The position numbers and the translations under genes were made by a program. The notes under the pieces were generated by a model. That model was given only the letters and a program-made list of their open reading frames with translations, did not search any database and was not told where the DNA came from. This document shows, in pieces, positions 62,301-64,000 of a stretch of DNA of 64,000 bases; the first letter of the stretch is position 1, and each line of letters opens with the position of its first letter. The DNA comes from Membranipora membranacea (lineage: Eukaryota; Bryozoa; Gymnolaemata; Cheilostomatida; Membraniporidae), in NCBI GenBank assembly GCA_914767715.1, contig OU612066.1, positions 9,677,001 to 9,741,000 on the forward strand, read 5' to 3'.

Positions 62301-63610
62301 CTTATCTGAAAACTGGAGCGTTTGGCAAGGATGATAAACGCGGTATGATCTATAGTATTGTGGGGGTATAGGTTAAAGGAATTTCAAGTTTTTGGTTATA
62401 GTGTAATTCATTCTCTGATTCATTTGACTGCACAACACTACACTACAGAGATTACGAGCCCTTACAAAATGGTTTATGGATTTCATGTATGAAATGGTCC
62501 AACACCTCTATTATTTCCCCCATTGCTTTACATGCAAGCTATGTTGACTTGTCACCTCAATAAGCCTGCTTCAGGTTCTTTCAATCCTTTAACCAGACCA
62601 CTCAAAATGATGGTATGCTTCTGCTCTTCCATATTGGTGACTATGGGTTGAAAATTGCCTGTCAGAATCTTTCAGTAACCCTATATATAAGACCGTTGCA
62701 TTATTCACACATTTCTGGTCTAATTTTGATTCGCCTACCCGTATGCATTGATTGTCCTAAAATGATTTTGCAAAAACAATTTCAAACTTTAAATCAATCA
62801 ATTTCAATTGCAAATACTCCTCAGAATATTTACACCGTTCAATTTCGCTGACAGCAGTGCTTTTGAATTGGCTACAGACTCATTTGTCATCAGTCATACT
62901 AATCAATTTATTTGAGGAGGGGTGCAACAAGTTGACCTTGACCGAATCACAGGTGTATTACCAATACAGATGCAATATTCCTTCATAGACACCTATACTA
63001 AACATTTGATCCAAAGATATGAATTGAATACCTGCTAACTTGTGTAATACTGTATAGTGTATAAGATCAAAGATGTAAGGCATTCCAGGCATGCAGCATA
63101 ACATCGTGACCTCATTCGGTGCTGCGCAATGTTTGACTGCAGGTTCAGTGTCGTTGCAAGCTACAATAGTCAGAGCTTGGGACTCAAAGCCTGAACACGA
63201 AAACTATTGGTCTAGCCCGCAACCATGAGTACCAAATAAACGTGAATGTCACATAGTGATTAAAAACAAGGGAATTAGACTTATTAACCTTTAGAGCTGG
63301 ACAGTTTTTGAGTCCTTGCCTGGAAATATTCAAAGGACTGGAATTGCTCTACCTACCTGCAAATGGTCATTTCCATATGCCCTCTTGTGTTTAGAGCTAA
63401 TAACTATGCAGTGCTAAATTGTTGCCAGCCGGAAATGATTACCAACTTTGAGAGAACAAGGAATACCCAAAGTGCTGGCTCTGAATGGTTGGATTGAGTG
63501 AAAGAGCCAATGACAAGTCATAGGGCACTTTCCTGAAAGTACCTTCTTGTTCTGATAGCAAAATTAGGAGAGCAATCGCTTAGTGACTTGAAAGTCGTAC
63601 ATTACAGATC
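59350..63610. repeat. Third, older copy of the sulfotransferase-gene flanks, without a gene
   Basis: 59,350-59,640 resembles 14,510-14,950. 59,870-60,600 and 61,490-63,440 follow 51.54-53.5 kb and 21.05-23.1 kb in order ('agacacagca', 'ggaagggtgtcat', 'ctcactcaacttaa', 'gtgtgcggc', 'cagtcaacccagcact'). 63,480-63,600 follows 53,870-54,010. The gene body and exon 1 are absent. About 0.9 kb (60,600-61,490) is inserted relative to the other copies. Confidence 0.7.
61147..61487. repeat. Dispersed repeat, about 340 bp (copy B)
   Basis: Near-identical to 17,080-17,422 in the same orientation. It is part of the insertion in the third flank copy. Confidence 0.85.
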
Positions 63611-64000
63611 AGGATCAAATCTTCAATGTTTTACCAAACTATAGACAAAACTCTCTGAACTAAAACAATGCAGCAACTCAATTTTATTGGGAGTTTGAGT
63701 GATTTTGTCATTGCAAATGAGAGTAAATCAGGTATTAAATCATGTTTGGCCGTTGTAATGTGCTTCCAACTGCTAAATTGTTCAGTACAGAATCCACCTG
63801 CAAATTGCTGCTATAACACAACTTTTTGCTGGCAGCAATTCAGAGCCCATTTGAACACAAAGCCCAAGGTTTTGTAAAGTTTATCTCTTAGTGCGCAAAC
63901 CGAGCTGCTCACATACTTAGAAAAGTATAGCTAACGATGATCACCACAGACCATCAAAGGCAGATTGTTTTCCGTAAACATTACTCGACATCAAACAAGC
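63611..64000. other. No gene recognised
   Basis: The 69-codon frame 63668-63877 has no known motif and no splice partners in view. Confidence 0.35.

Overview
The window is AT-rich metazoan nuclear DNA. It has spliced genes with GT-AG introns, a katanin p60-like AAA gene fragment, a tRNA-derived SINE, a U2 snRNA-like fragment and many DNA-transposon and foldback-type repeats. Dense decayed mobile DNA and local gene duplication suggest a marine invertebrate, but the sequence alone does not fix the phylum. Most short open frames are chance frames in repeats. The real genes had to be rebuilt from splice signals and reading-phase matching.

Layout. 1-4,490: a diverged tandem array (period about 176-185 bp) with inverted copies at its right end. 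5,356-20,027: three intact two-exon sulfotransferase-like genes (+, -, +) and two dead copies of their first exon. 14,667-14,815: a tRNA-derived SINE with a perfect 17-bp target duplication. 15,105-15,440: a long-inverted-repeat MITE. 20,040-23,106: the non-coding downstream part of a segmental duplication. 27,860-30,240 (-): a decayed transposon that encodes an OTU-like protease module and a MULE-like DDE transposase. 31,346-34,100 (-): a nine-exon gene for a small Cys-rich protein built around a tandemly duplicated exon set; I do not recognise the family. 34,738-35,120 and 54,998-56,281: a truncated copy and a complete copy of one TIR transposon. 35,660-38,575: a foldback-like element. 42,944-44,233 (-): the last three exons of a katanin p60-like ATPase. 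44,540-45,639 (-): a four-exon zinc-module plus helix-turn-helix gene, probably the N-terminal part of an integrase-type transposon protein. 47,902-53,566: a second copy of the 17.4-23.1 kb segment, with the fourth sulfotransferase-like gene. 59.35-63.6 kb: a third, older, gene-less copy of the same flanks.

How the parts relate. The four sulfotransferase-like genes share one structure: a 103-nt first exon encoding a hydrophobic N-terminus, a phase-1 intron, and one long exon with a PAPS-binding-like P-loop. They look like a locally expanding family, two of them very recent duplicates. The novel Cys-rich gene and the zinc/HTH gene are supported by several consecutive phase-compatible splice junctions but not by any search. 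No transcript, domain or database evidence was available.
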